Below, one piece after another: positions 16,065 through 24,433 of a stretch of 64,000 nt of DNA. A model generated the notes under the pieces. The model searched no databases, was not told where the DNA came from, and worked only from the letters and a program-made list of their open reading frames with translations. Both the position numbers and the translations under genes were made by a program. Each line of letters starts with the position of its first letter. The stretch's first letter is position 1. The stretch is from Streptomyces iranensis (lineage in GTDB: Bacteria; Actinomycetota; Actinomycetes; Streptomycetales; Streptomycetaceae): assembly GCF_017874715.1 (NCBI RefSeq), contig NZ_JAGGLR010000009.1, positions 186,001-250,000 of the forward strand, in the 5' to 3' direction.

Positions 16065-16942
16065 TGGGTGGCGGCGCGGCGCATCCCGGCCATGGGCACG
16101 GCGGGGGCGGCGGTCCCTTGGAGGTATGGCTGCCGGCCCTCGCCCTGCTGGGGTGTGCCGCCGCCTACGCGCTGGCCGTCCGCCGCGCCCGTCGCCGTCA
16201 CCCCGCCCGGCGCTGGCCGCTCGCGCGGTCGCTGAGCTTCGCGGCGGGGCTCGTCCTGGTGGCCGTGGCGCTGCTGCCGCCACTCGCGCCGTTCGCCCAT
16301 GAGGACTTCCGCGGCCATATGGCCCAGCATCTGCTGCTCGGGATGTACGCGCCCCTGGCACTGGTGCTCGCGGCCCCGGTCACCCTGCTGCTGCGCGCCC
16401 TGCCCCCGGACCGCGGCCGACGGCTGACCGCCGTGCTCCGCTCCCGCCCCGCGCGGCTGCTCGCCCACCCCGTCACCGCCCTGCTGCTGACCACCGGCGG
16501 GCTGGTGCCGCTGTACTTCACCCCCGTCTACGACGCCGCCATGAGCCACCCCGGATGGCATTGGCTGACGCACGCCCATTTCCTGCTCTCGGGCTGGCTG
16601 TTCGCGTATGTCATCGCCGGTCCCGATCCGGCCCCGGCCCGGCCGGGGGTGCCGGCCCGGCTGGTGGTCCTCGGCGTCGCCATCGCCGCCCACGCCGTCA
16701 TCGCCCAGTTGATGTACGGAGGCTTCTGGGTCGAGGTCCACGCGCCGATCGCCGAGGTCCGGGGCGGCGCGGAGATCATGTACTACGGCGGCGACCTCGC
16801 CGAGCTCCTCCTGGCCGCGGCCCTCGTCACCACCTGGCGGCCCGTGAGGACGCCCCGGAGCCCGCACGGGTCACGGGTACGTCCGGGGCGGCGGCCGAAG
16901 GAGGGGATCCGCGCCCCGCGGGCCCTGCCGAAATCCGGGTGA
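16064..16942 (+). CDS. Cytochrome c oxidase assembly protein, CtaG (caa3-type) family
   Basis: A 292-residue membrane protein with about seven hydrophobic segments. Conserved features are the early His-rich AAHPGHGHG, HEDFRGHMAQHLLLGMYAPL and HPGWHWLTHAHFLLSGWLF, matching the caa3_CtaG family that helps assemble copper-containing terminal oxidase. It is coupled by an ATGA overlap to the DUF2243 gene, a gene order common in actinomycetes. The C-terminal 40 residues are basic and non-membrane. The His clusters probably bind copper; that is family knowledge, not shown here. Confidence 0.87.
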   Translation: MGGGAAHPGHGHGGGGGPLEVWLPALALLGCAAAYALAVRRARRRHPARRWPLARSLSFAAGLVLVAVALLPPLAPFAHEDFRGHMAQHLLLGMYAPLALVLAAPVTLLLRALPPDRGRRLTAVLRSRPARLLAHPVTALLLTTGGLVPLYFTPVYDAAMSHPGWHWLTHAHFLLSGWLFAYVIAGPDPAPARPGVPARLVVLGVAIAAHAVIAQLMYGGFWVEVHAPIAEVRGGAEIMYYGGDLAELLLAAALVTTWRPVRTPRSPHGSRVRPGRRPKEGIRAPRALPKSG

Positions 16943-17090
16943 CGGTGGGGGTTACCACTGGGGGCCGCGGGGTACCTGGGCGTCACGCCATCGCAGCGAC
17001 CCCCGGGGGACCACGGTGGCCAGGCCCTTCCGGTCCAGACCGCGGGCCGGAAGAGCCGCTTCGGCTGATGCGTCGGCTCGGGCCGACGCT

Positions 17091-17792
17091 TCAGTCGTCG
17101 ATTCCGCCGCTCTCGCAGATCTGCCGGGCGATGTCCCGCAGCTTGACGTTGCGCTCCTGGGACACCCGGCGGATCAGTGCGAAGGCGTCGTCCTCGGTGA
17201 TCTTCAGACGTTCCATGAGGATGCCCATGGCCTCGCCGATGGTGTGCCGGGTCTGGAGCGCCTGCTGGAGCTGATCGGCGGTGCGGGCGCTGGAGAAGGC
17301 GACCGCGGCATGCGAGGCGAGCAGCCAGCCGGCCGTCTCGCTGGCCTTGGTGAAGGCGGCGGGATGCCGCGAGTAGAGGTTCAGGGCGCCGAGGTTCTCC
17401 TCCTCGGTGTAGAGCAGGAACCCCATCATGCTGCCGATGCCGAGCTCGCGGCCCTCCCTGACGAAGTCCGGCCAGCTCTCCTCGGGCTCGGTGAAGTCCT
17501 TGATCCGGAACACCCGCTCGCCCTCCAGCCGGCGGGCGGCGTCGAAGCAGGGCCCCTCGCGGAGCCGCTCCTGCAGCCGGTCCGACCGCACCACCAGCCC
17601 TTCGGTGGGGGCGAGGGACTCCACTCGGCTGCCGTGGAGCACCAGGATGCCGGCCGCGTCACAGCCCTCCACGATGTTCACCGCGCATGCGCTGATCCGC
17701 TCCAGCGTGGCCTCCACGGACTCCTGCGCCAGCAGATCCCGCGCCATGGTGGCCATGCGCTCGGCGAAGGCTTCCCAGTCCATGACCACCAT
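17091..17792 (-). CDS. GAF and ANTAR domain RNA-binding regulator
   Basis: A 233-residue protein with a GAF sensor domain (about 20-160) followed by an ANTAR domain (about 170-225; ALQTRHTIGEAMGILMERL with the conserved Ala-Gly-Ile-Leu core). ANTAR domains bind tandem hairpins in nascent RNA and prevent transcription termination. An in-frame ATG at 17783 is an alternative start. It lies 14 bp downstream of the gamma-carbonic anhydrase gene stop on the same strand and could be co-transcribed. The signal sensed by the GAF domain and the RNA targets are unknown. Confidence 0.92.
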   Translation of the reverse strand: MVVMDWEAFAERMATMARDLLAQESVEATLERISACAVNIVEGCDAAGILVLHGSRVESLAPTEGLVVRSDRLQERLREGPCFDAARRLEGERVFRIKDFTEPEESWPDFVREGRELGIGSMMGFLLYTEEENLGALNLYSRHPAAFTKASETAGWLLASHAAVAFSSARTADQLQQALQTRHTIGEAMGILMERLKITEDDAFALIRRVSQERNVKLRDIARQICESGGIDD

Positions 17793-17806
17793 CCGATCAC
17801 ATCGAG

Positions 17807-18349
17807 CTACTCGTCGCCTCTGAGCGCTTCCCGGTAGTGCTTCGCCCGCTCCGCGTACACCTGGGCGTTCAGCTTGATGCCTTCCCGTTCCTCATCGGTG
17901 AGGGGGCGCTTCACCCTCGCAGGCACCCCGGCCACCAGCGAACCGGGCGGTACCTCCATCCCCTGCGGCACCAGGGCCTGGGCCGCGACCAGCGATCCCG
18001 CACCGATCCGGGCGCCGTTGAGGACCGTGGCCCCCATGCCGATCAGGACGTCGTCCTCGACCGTACAGCCGTGCACGACCGCATTGTGCCCGACCGAGAC
18101 CCGCTCGCCGATGGAGACCGGGAACCCGGGGTCGACGTGCACCGTGCAGTTGTCCTGAATGTTGCTGTCCGCGCCGAGGACGATGGGGCCGCCATCGCCC
18201 CGCAGCACCGCCTGGTACCAGACGCTGGATCCCGCCGCCAGCACGACATCGCCGATCACCACCGACGTTTGGGCCACGAACGTGTCGGGGTCGATCCGTG
18301 GCTCCTTCCCGTCGATGCCGAAGATCAAGGCGCGCACCGTCTCTCCCAC
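17807..18349 (-). CDS. Gamma-carbonic anhydrase family protein
   Basis: A 180-residue left-handed beta-helix (hexapeptide repeat) protein. The three zinc-ligand histidines are visible in CTVHVDP and in GHNAVVHGC. The GTG at 18349 (VGETVRALIFG) is preferred because the further upstream residues in this frame have no family counterpart; the frame opens at 18424. Members are trimeric and either hydrate CO2 or act as ferripyochelin-binding-like proteins; activity cannot be decided here. Followed after 14 bp by the GAF-ANTAR gene. Confidence 0.9.
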   Translation of the reverse strand: MGETVRALIFGIDGKEPRIDPDTFVAQTSVVIGDVVLAAGSSVWYQAVLRGDGGPIVLGADSNIQDNCTVHVDPGFPVSIGERVSVGHNAVVHGCTVEDDVLIGMGATVLNGARIGAGSLVAAQALVPQGMEVPPGSLVAGVPARVKRPLTDEEREGIKLNAQVYAERAKHYREALRGDE

Positions 18350-18443
18350 CTGGTCGTTCCCTTCGCGTTCCGCGCCCCGGCCGGTAGCTCCGGCAGAGCC
18401 GTCCAGCCGGTCCAGCCGGTTCAATCGAGACCGCCGGTCCGCC

Positions 18444-19112
18444 CTAGTCCCCGGCCGGGACCGGCTCCGGCTCGGCGGTCTCGGAATCGGCCGCCGTGAC
18501 CGCCGCGGCCTTGGTCTTCTTGGAGCGCCACTTCATGACCAGCATCGAGCCGAGGCCGAAGAGCAGGGCCAGCACGAGCCCGAGCCAGGAGAAGCGCTTC
18601 AGCCAGTCCTCGGCGACCTTGCCCAGGGAGTAGATGACCGCTGTGGTGCCCCCGGCCCAGACGATGCCGCCGAGCACATTGGCGATGAGGAACTTCCAGT
18701 ACGGCATGCGCAGCACGCCCGCGAGCGGCCCCGCGAAGATGCGCAGCAGCGCGATGAACCGGCCGACGAAGACCGCCCACATGCCCCACTTCTGGAAGGA
18801 GCGCTCGGCGGTGGCCACGTGCTCGGCGCTGAAGTGCTTGGGGAATTTACGGCCCAGCCAGGCGAGCAGCGGCTGACCGCCCTTGCGGCCGATGAGGTAG
18901 CCGATGGAGTCGCCGATCACCGCACCCGCTACGGCACACGTCCCCAGGATGTAGGGGTTGATGTGGTCCTGGGAGGCCGCCAGCAGCGTCGCGCTGACGA
19001 GGACGATCTCGCCGGGGAGCGGGATTCCCAAGCTCTCCAGGCCGATGACGATACCCACGAGCAGATACACGCTGACCGCGGGCACGGTCTCGAGCCATTC
19101 CTCGATATGCAA
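18444..19112 (-). CDS. DedA family membrane protein
   Basis: A 222-residue membrane protein of the DedA/VTT superfamily, with an amphipathic N-terminus (LESLGIPLPGEIVLVSATLLAA), the GDSIGYLIGRKGGQ motif and FVGRFIALLRIFAGPLAG with its conserved Gly-Arg pair. The C-terminal 25 residues are charged (SKKTKAA, then acidic). DedA proteins are undecaprenyl-phosphate or phospholipid flippase-like proteins needed for envelope balance. A second VTT protein (24927) and UppP (27575) are close by, so three genes linked to lipid-carrier recycling lie within 10 kb; whether this is meaningful is unclear. Confidence 0.93.
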   Translation of the reverse strand: MHIEEWLETVPAVSVYLLVGIVIGLESLGIPLPGEIVLVSATLLAASQDHINPYILGTCAVAGAVIGDSIGYLIGRKGGQPLLAWLGRKFPKHFSAEHVATAERSFQKWGMWAVFVGRFIALLRIFAGPLAGVLRMPYWKFLIANVLGGIVWAGGTTAVIYSLGKVAEDWLKRFSWLGLVLALLFGLGSMLVMKWRSKKTKAAAVTAADSETAEPEPVPAGD

Positions 19113-19252
19113 CGCCGGTTCCTCCCCATGTGGCGACCGCTTCCCGGCGTGCGCCGGACAGGACGCGGCGCACGCCGGGAAGCCTACTCAATCGGCGCGC
19201 GGTCGCCATCATCCCCAAGTCGTGCTCCCGCTCGCGTCGGCTCCGGCGAAGG

Positions 19253-19310
19253 GAGGACGGACTCAGGGCTGAGGAGGACGGACTCAGGGATAGGAAGGAC
19301 GGACTCAGGA
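19253..19310. repeat. Three 21-bp direct repeats (GGACGGACTCAGG core)
   Basis: Three copies of a unit with core GGACGGACTCAGG start near 19253, 19274 and 19295, a constant 21-bp period equal to about two helical turns. The last copy overlaps the stop region of the thioesterase gene. They lie in the 192-bp gap downstream of the thioesterase and upstream of DedA; nothing else is recognised there. Confidence 0.75.
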
Positions 19311-19757
19311 CTGGGGGCGCAGGGTCCATACGATGGACATTTCGCCCGTAACCGCGCCGTCCTCGCGTGTGATCGCGACGTTCACCGGGAATTCAGGCCG
19401 CTCCCCCGCGTCCAGCTCGGCGACCACCTCGGCGGCGGGCCGGCCGAGGGTGGCGGTCGCGGTGACGGGCCCCTTGGCGAGCTTCTTGTAGCCGATCTCG
19501 GCGCGCACGGCCAGCGGTACGGCACGGCCGAGCTGATCGCCGAACGCCGCCAGCACGATGGCGCCGCTCGCGGACTCCGCCAGGGTGAACATCGCGCCCG
19601 CGTGGGGGCCGCCGACGTGGTTGTGGAAGTCGGACTGGTCGGGCAGGCACAGCACCGCGCGCTCGGGCGACGCCTCACGGAACTCCAGGTTCAGGGTGCG
19701 CACCATGGGCACCGTGGCGGCGAGCATCTCACCGACGGAGGGCAGGGTTTCTGACAT
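19305..19757 (-). CDS. PaaI/DUF4442-type hotdog thioesterase
   Basis: A 150-residue single hotdog-fold protein. The helix motif HNHVGGPHAGAMFTLAES, with Asn and Gly-x-x-His-Ala-Gly, matches the PaaI/DUF4442 acyl-CoA thioesterase group. ATG 19757 begins the conserved part; the upstream extension in this frame lies opposite the Gln/Pro-rich gene and is not real. Such enzymes hydrolyse aromatic or fatty acyl-CoA; the substrate is not known. It diverges from the gene starting at 19853 with a 95-bp gap. Confidence 0.87.
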   Translation of the reverse strand: MSETLPSVGEMLAATVPMVRTLNLEFREASPERAVLCLPDQSDFHNHVGGPHAGAMFTLAESASGAIVLAAFGDQLGRAVPLAVRAEIGYKKLAKGPVTATATLGRPAAEVVAELDAGERPEFPVNVAITREDGAVTGEMSIVWTLRPQS

Positions 19758-19852
19758 GCCCCGGAAGTTACCACCCAGTAGAAAGCGAGGAAAGGGGCAG
19801 TTCAAGGGGCAGCCGTAGCAGCTGTCGTCGGCCCCCTCTATCGTTACTGGCC

Positions 19853-20959
19853 ATGTGGCCAGGACAGCAGCCGCCCGGGGGCGAGCAGAACAACCCGCAC
19901 GATCAGAACCCCTATCAGCAACCGGGGTACCAGCAGCCGGGATACAACCAGCCCAACCCGTATCAGCAGCCGGGGTACCAACAGCCGAATCCCTATCAGC
20001 AGCCGCCCCAGCAGCAGCCGGGGCAGTCCGGCCAGCCGCCCCAGCAGCAGCCCGGTTACGGCCCGCCCCAGGGTCCGCCCGGCCAGCAGTGGGGCACTCC
20101 GTCCGGCCCGCCCGGCGCACCGCAGCCGCCGCGTGACAACAAGAAGCGCACGACCACCATCGCCATCGTCGCGGCCATCGCGGTCGTCGCGGCCGCGGCC
20201 ATCACCGGTGCGCTGGTCCTGGGCAAGGACGACAGCGACGGCGGTGACGAGTCGAAGGGGAAGGACAAGACGCCCGCCTCCACGTCGGCCCCGGCCTCCG
20301 AGGAGCCGACCGAGGACCCGGGTGGCGGCGGTGCGGACAACCCGCGCGCCGGCGGTGACACCACCGACGTCAAGGCGGTCATACCCGGCTGGAAGCCGGT
20401 GGTCAGCCCCAAGCGGCACAACGCCTTCGACGTCCCCCCGGACTGGACGATCGAATCGCCGGGCCTGAGCACCGGTTTCGAGGACGACAAGGGCAAGCCG
20501 CTCGTGGTCATGTCCGCTCCGGCGAGGTACAAGAAGGACTACTGCTCGGTCAAGGACAAGGACGGCTACGTCGACAAGAGCCACGCCGCCGGGGCGGGCT
20601 CGAAGGGTGCCCAGGGCGCCAAGGACGAGGCGTCGGCCGCCAAGATCGAGGCCGAGAACTGGGTCTTCGCCGCCTTCGACCAGAAGCAGACCGGGACCCG
20701 CAAGGTCACCGACGCCAAGAAGTTCAAGAGCGCCCACGGCCTCAAGGGCTACACCGCGTCGGCCACCGTCACCGGGGTGAAGAAGACCGACAAGTGCACC
20801 ACCGACGGCAAGGCCGTCACCGTGACCTACACGGACACCAACGGCGACTTCGCCACCTGGGTCCTGTACTCGGTCAAGGGCACCAAGGAGGAGGTCAAGG
20901 ACTCCACCATCAAGAAGATCATGAGTTCGCTGCGGCCGGTGAAGTCGGAGGTCTCCTGA
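19853..20959 (+). CDS. Gln/Pro/Tyr-rich single-pass membrane protein, DUF8017-like
   Basis: A 368-residue protein in three parts: an unstructured N-terminus (1-93) with near-repeats of the type YQQPGYQQP and NPYQQP; one membrane helix (about 99-122, TTTIAIVAAIAVVAAAAITG); a linker rich in Asp, Ser, Thr and Pro; and an extracellular globular domain (about 170-365) beginning IPGWKPVVSPKRHNAFDVP, with two Cys (CSVKD and KCTTDG) that may pair. This layout is common among Streptomyces surface proteins without known function. No partner gene is evident. The real domain limits are approximate. Confidence 0.85.
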   Translation: MWPGQQPPGGEQNNPHDQNPYQQPGYQQPGYNQPNPYQQPGYQQPNPYQQPPQQQPGQSGQPPQQQPGYGPPQGPPGQQWGTPSGPPGAPQPPRDNKKRTTTIAIVAAIAVVAAAAITGALVLGKDDSDGGDESKGKDKTPASTSAPASEEPTEDPGGGGADNPRAGGDTTDVKAVIPGWKPVVSPKRHNAFDVPPDWTIESPGLSTGFEDDKGKPLVVMSAPARYKKDYCSVKDKDGYVDKSHAAGAGSKGAQGAKDEASAAKIEAENWVFAAFDQKQTGTRKVTDAKKFKSAHGLKGYTASATVTGVKKTDKCTTDGKAVTVTYTDTNGDFATWVLYSVKGTKEEVKDSTIKKIMSSLRPVKSEVS

Positions 20960-21033
20960 CCTTCTGACCGCTCCGACCGTGGCGGCCGGAATTCGGTTGG
21001 ACGCCGGGGCCCGCCCCCAGGGATAGTCCGGAT

Positions 21034-22338
21034 GTGACGACTCCTCCGGCCCCGCGCCTCCGGCCGCGCCGCCCCGCGTGGGCCGGCCGCAACTACACAC
21101 TGCTGACCACCGCCGCCGTGGTGACGGGCCTCGGGAACGCCGGAGCCCTCATCGCGGCGGCGTTCGCGGTGCTGGAGGCGGGCGGGGACGGCGGCGACGT
21201 CGGGCTGGTGGCGGCGGCCCGCACCCTTCCCCTGGTCGTCTTCCTGCTGATCGGCGGCGCGGTGGCGGACCGGCTGCCCCGCCATCGGGTGATGGTCGCC
21301 GCCAACAGCCTCAACTGCCTCTCGCAGGCGGCCTTCGCCGTGCTCGTCCTGTCCGGCGAGGCGCGGCTGTGGCAGATGGCCGTGCTGTCCGCGCTCGGCG
21401 GCACCGGGCAGGCGTTCTTCTCCCCCGCCGCCGAGGGCATGCTGCTCTCCAGCGTCAACGGCGAACAGGCCGCCCGCGCCTTCGCGCTGTTCCGGATGGG
21501 CATGAACGGTGCGCAGATCGGCGGGGCCGCGCTCGGCGGCGCGCTGGTCGCGGTGGTCGGCCCCGGCTGGGTGCTGGCCGTCGACGCCGCCGCGTTCGCG
21601 GTCGCGGGCGCCCTGCGCTCGCTGCTCGACGTCAGCGCCGTCGCCCGGCGGGAGCCCGGCGGAGGCATGCTGCGGGATCTGCGCGAAGGTTGGCGCGAAT
21701 TCGTCGGCCGGCCCTGGCTGTGGTCGATCGTCGTCCAGTTCTCCGTCGTCAACGCGGTGGTCGGAGCGGCGGAGGCGGTGTTCGGCCCGCTGGTGGCCGA
21801 GGACCATCTGGGCGGGGCGCGCCCCTGGGGGCTCGCGCTCGCGGCGTTCGGCGCGGGCACCGTCCTGGGCGGTCTGCTGATGGTGCGCTGGCGGCCGCGC
21901 CGGATGCTGCTCGCGGGCTCCCTGTGCGTACTGCCGCTCGCGCTGCCGTCGGCCGCGCTCGCCGTCCCGGTGCCGGTCGCACCGCTGGTCGTGGTGATGT
22001 TTCTGGTCGGGGTGTCGGTCGAGGTGTTCGGAGTGTCCTGGATGACCGCGCTGCACCAGGAGATCCCCGAGGACAAGCTGTCGCGGGTCTCGGCGTACGA
22101 CTGGTTCGGCTCGGTCGCCATGGTGCCGCTGGCCACGGCGCTCGCGGGCCCGGCCGAGGAGGCGTTCGGCCGGGCGGCCTCGCTGTGGGGGTGCTCGGCG
22201 CTGATCCTCGCGCTGACGCTGGCGGTGCTGACGGTCCCGGACGTACGGCGGCTGCGCCGGCGCGAGACCCAGCCCGTCGCCGAGGGCGGACCGGCCGCCG
22301 CCGCGGACACCGCCCCGGAGCCGGTCAGCCCACGCTGA
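21034..22338 (+). CDS. MFS transporter
   Basis: A 434-residue major-facilitator protein with about twelve membrane segments and the inter-helix 2-3 loop GGAVADRLPRHRVMV (G-x-x-x-D-R-x-x-R-R-like). It resembles the enterobactin exporter-like/macrolide efflux branch. GTG start at 21034. Its last 14 bases overlap the convergent spermidine-synthase-like gene. Substrate unknown; drug or siderophore export is typical of the branch. No adjacent regulator. Confidence 0.88.
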   Translation: MTTPPAPRLRPRRPAWAGRNYTLLTTAAVVTGLGNAGALIAAAFAVLEAGGDGGDVGLVAAARTLPLVVFLLIGGAVADRLPRHRVMVAANSLNCLSQAAFAVLVLSGEARLWQMAVLSALGGTGQAFFSPAAEGMLLSSVNGEQAARAFALFRMGMNGAQIGGAALGGALVAVVGPGWVLAVDAAAFAVAGALRSLLDVSAVARREPGGGMLRDLREGWREFVGRPWLWSIVVQFSVVNAVVGAAEAVFGPLVAEDHLGGARPWGLALAAFGAGTVLGGLLMVRWRPRRMLLAGSLCVLPLALPSAALAVPVPVAPLVVVMFLVGVSVEVFGVSWMTALHQEIPEDKLSRVSAYDWFGSVAMVPLATALAGPAEEAFGRAASLWGCSALILALTLAVLTVPDVRRLRRRETQPVAEGGPAAAADTAPEPVSPR

Positions 22339-23191
22339 ACGCCCCGTCCGGCGGCTCCGGCGAGGGCGTGGCGTCCTCGTCCCGCACCGGCGCCGCGCCG
22401 CCCATGAACCGCTCCAGCGCCTCCCCGTACTCGACCCTGGCCGGGAACGCGTCGGCCGCGGCGCGGCGGGCCAGCACGGCGACCGGCGGTTCGGACTGGG
22501 AGGCCACCAGCACGGCGTTGCCGAACCGGCGGCCGCGCAGCACCGACGGCTCCGCGATCAGGGCGAGGTGCGCGAACGCCGTGCGGTAGGTGGCCAGTTG
22601 GGAGCGGAGGAAGGCGAACGGCGCCCCGTCGGCCAGATTCGCGGCGTACCACCCGCCCGGCCGCAGCGCTCGGGCCGCGGCGCGGACGTACTCGACGGAG
22701 GTCAGATGCGCGGGCACCCGCGAACCGCCGAAGACATCGGCCACGATGACGTCGGCCGACCCCTCGGGCGCGGCCTCCAGCGCGGTCCGGGCGTCCTCCG
22801 GCCGCACCGTGACGCCCGCCCCGGACGGCAGCGGAAGGTGCTCGGCGACCAGCTCCAGCAGCCCCCGGTCGGCCTCGATCACCACCTGCCGGGAGCCGGG
22901 GCGGGTGGCGGCCAGATACCGAGGCAGCGTCAGCGCCCCGCCACCCAGGTGCAGTACGTCGAGCGGGGCGCCGGGTTCGGCGGCCGCGTCCAGGACATGG
23001 GCGATCCGCCGCGTGTACTCGAATTCGAGATGGCCCGGATCGTCCAGGTCGACATACGACTGCGGGGCGCCGTCCACCGTGAGCAGCCAGGCGCGCGGGC
23101 GGTCCAGGTCCGGCAACAGCTTGGCGGTGCCGCCGTCCACGGCACGGCTCACGGGTATCGGCTCGTTCACCCTCTCATTGTGCCGTCGCAC
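22325..23191 (-). CDS. Spermidine synthase-like methyltransferase-fold protein
   Basis: A 288-residue class I Rossmann protein. It has VLHLGGGALTLPRYLA (glycine-rich nucleoside-binding loop), VVIEADRGLLELV with the acidic ribose-binding residue, DVIVADVFGG and the LTSVEYVRAAARALRPGGWYAANL segment, as in the spermidine synthase/fused methyltransferase family of actinomycetes. Without the polyamine-binding Asp motif being clear, aminopropyl transfer is uncertain. A GTG at 23170 is an alternative start. It overlaps the MFS gene at the 3' end in convergent orientation. Confidence 0.87.
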   Translation of the reverse strand: MRRHNERVNEPIPVSRAVDGGTAKLLPDLDRPRAWLLTVDGAPQSYVDLDDPGHLEFEYTRRIAHVLDAAAEPGAPLDVLHLGGGALTLPRYLAATRPGSRQVVIEADRGLLELVAEHLPLPSGAGVTVRPEDARTALEAAPEGSADVIVADVFGGSRVPAHLTSVEYVRAAARALRPGGWYAANLADGAPFAFLRSQLATYRTAFAHLALIAEPSVLRGRRFGNAVLVASQSEPPVAVLARRAAADAFPARVEYGEALERFMGGAAPVRDEDATPSPEPPDGAFSVG

Positions 23192-23257
23192 GCATGCCGT
23201 GGCTTCCGCTCGCCCGCCACCCGCACGGCGGAGGCGGGCGAGCGGGGCCGGTGATGG

Positions 23258-24433
23258 CTACGGCAGCACGGTGGTCACCGTGCCCGCGCCCACCGTGCGG
23301 CCGCCCTCGCGGATCGCGAAGCCGAGACCCGGCTCCAGCGGTACGGCACGGCCGAGCTCGACCGTCATGGTGACCGTGTCACCGGGGCGCGCCACCGCGG
23401 CGGCCCCGAGGTCCACGGCGCCGACCACATCGGCCGTACGGAGGTAGAACTGCGGGCGGTAGCCGGTGGACACCGGTGTCCGCCGACCGCCCTCGGCCGC
23501 CGAGAGGATGTACACCCGCGCGGTGAAGCGCCGCCGCGGCACGACGCTGCCGGGCGCGGCCACCACATGGCCGCGGCGCACCGCGTCCCGCGCCACTCCG
23601 CGCAGCAGCAGCGCCACATTGTCGCCCGCCTCGGCCGACTCCATGGACTTGCCGAAGGTCTCCACCCCGGTGACCACCGTGGCCACGTCGGTGCCGGGCA
23701 CCTCGACACGGTCGCCGACCCGTACCGTGCCGCGCTCGATGGCGCCGGTGACGACCGTGCCGCGGCCGGTGATGGTCAGCACGTTCTCCACCGGTAGCAG
23801 GAACGGCGCCCGGGTGTGGCGCACGGGCGTCGGCACGTAGATGTCCACGGCGTCCAGCAGCGCCTCGATCGCCCCGGTCCAGCGCGGGTCGCCCGCCAGC
23901 GCCCGCAGCCCGGAGACCCGTACGACGGGCGTGGTGTCGCCGGGGTAGCCGTGCGCGGAGAGCAGCTCGCGCACCTCCAGCTCGACGAGGTCGGTGAGCT
24001 CGGGGTCGCCCGCGTCGGCCTTGTTGAGGGCCACCACGATGTGGTCGACGCCGACCTGGCGGGCCAGCAGCACATGCTCGGCGGTCTGCGGCATCACACC
24101 GTCGAGCGCGGAGACCACGAGGATCGCCCCGTCGATCTGGGCGGCGCCGGTCACCATGTTCTTGATGAAGTCGGCGTGGCCTGGCATGTCGACATGCGCG
24201 TAGTGCCGGGTGTCGGTCTCGTACTCGACATGCGCGATGTTGATGGTGATGCCGCGCGCGGCCTCCTCCGGCGCCCGGTCGATACGGTCCGCCGGCACAT
24301 AGGCGCCGCCGGTGCCGCGCTCGCTCAGCACCTTGGTGATGGCGGCGGTCAGCGTGGTCTTGCCGTGGTCGACATGGCCCATGGTGCCGATGTTCAGATG
24401 CGGCTTGGTGCGCACATACGTCTGCTTGGACAT
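23258..24433 (-). CDS. tuf3: Divergent elongation factor Tu (EF-Tu3 type)
   Basis: A 391-residue complete EF-Tu: GTP-binding G1 GHVDHGKTT, switch I RGITIN, G3 region DMPGHADF, G4 NKAD and the three-domain layout, delivering aminoacyl-tRNA to the ribosome. It departs from the bacterial consensus in places that hardly vary elsewhere: the usual DCPGHADY is DMPGHADF and NKCD is NKAD, and domains II and III are full of substitutions. This fits the third, divergent tuf gene known from some streptomycetes. It stands alone, not in a str operon, with GAGGAGAG before the ATG. Upstream lies an array of palindromes (24765-24855). A role in starvation or antibiotic tolerance is inference. Confidence 0.93.
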   Translation of the reverse strand: MSKQTYVRTKPHLNIGTMGHVDHGKTTLTAAITKVLSERGTGGAYVPADRIDRAPEEAARGITINIAHVEYETDTRHYAHVDMPGHADFIKNMVTGAAQIDGAILVVSALDGVMPQTAEHVLLARQVGVDHIVVALNKADAGDPELTDLVELEVRELLSAHGYPGDTTPVVRVSGLRALAGDPRWTGAIEALLDAVDIYVPTPVRHTRAPFLLPVENVLTITGRGTVVTGAIERGTVRVGDRVEVPGTDVATVVTGVETFGKSMESAEAGDNVALLLRGVARDAVRRGHVVAAPGSVVPRRRFTARVYILSAAEGGRRTPVSTGYRPQFYLRTADVVGAVDLGAAAVARPGDTVTMTVELGRAVPLEPGLGFAIREGGRTVGAGTVTTVLP

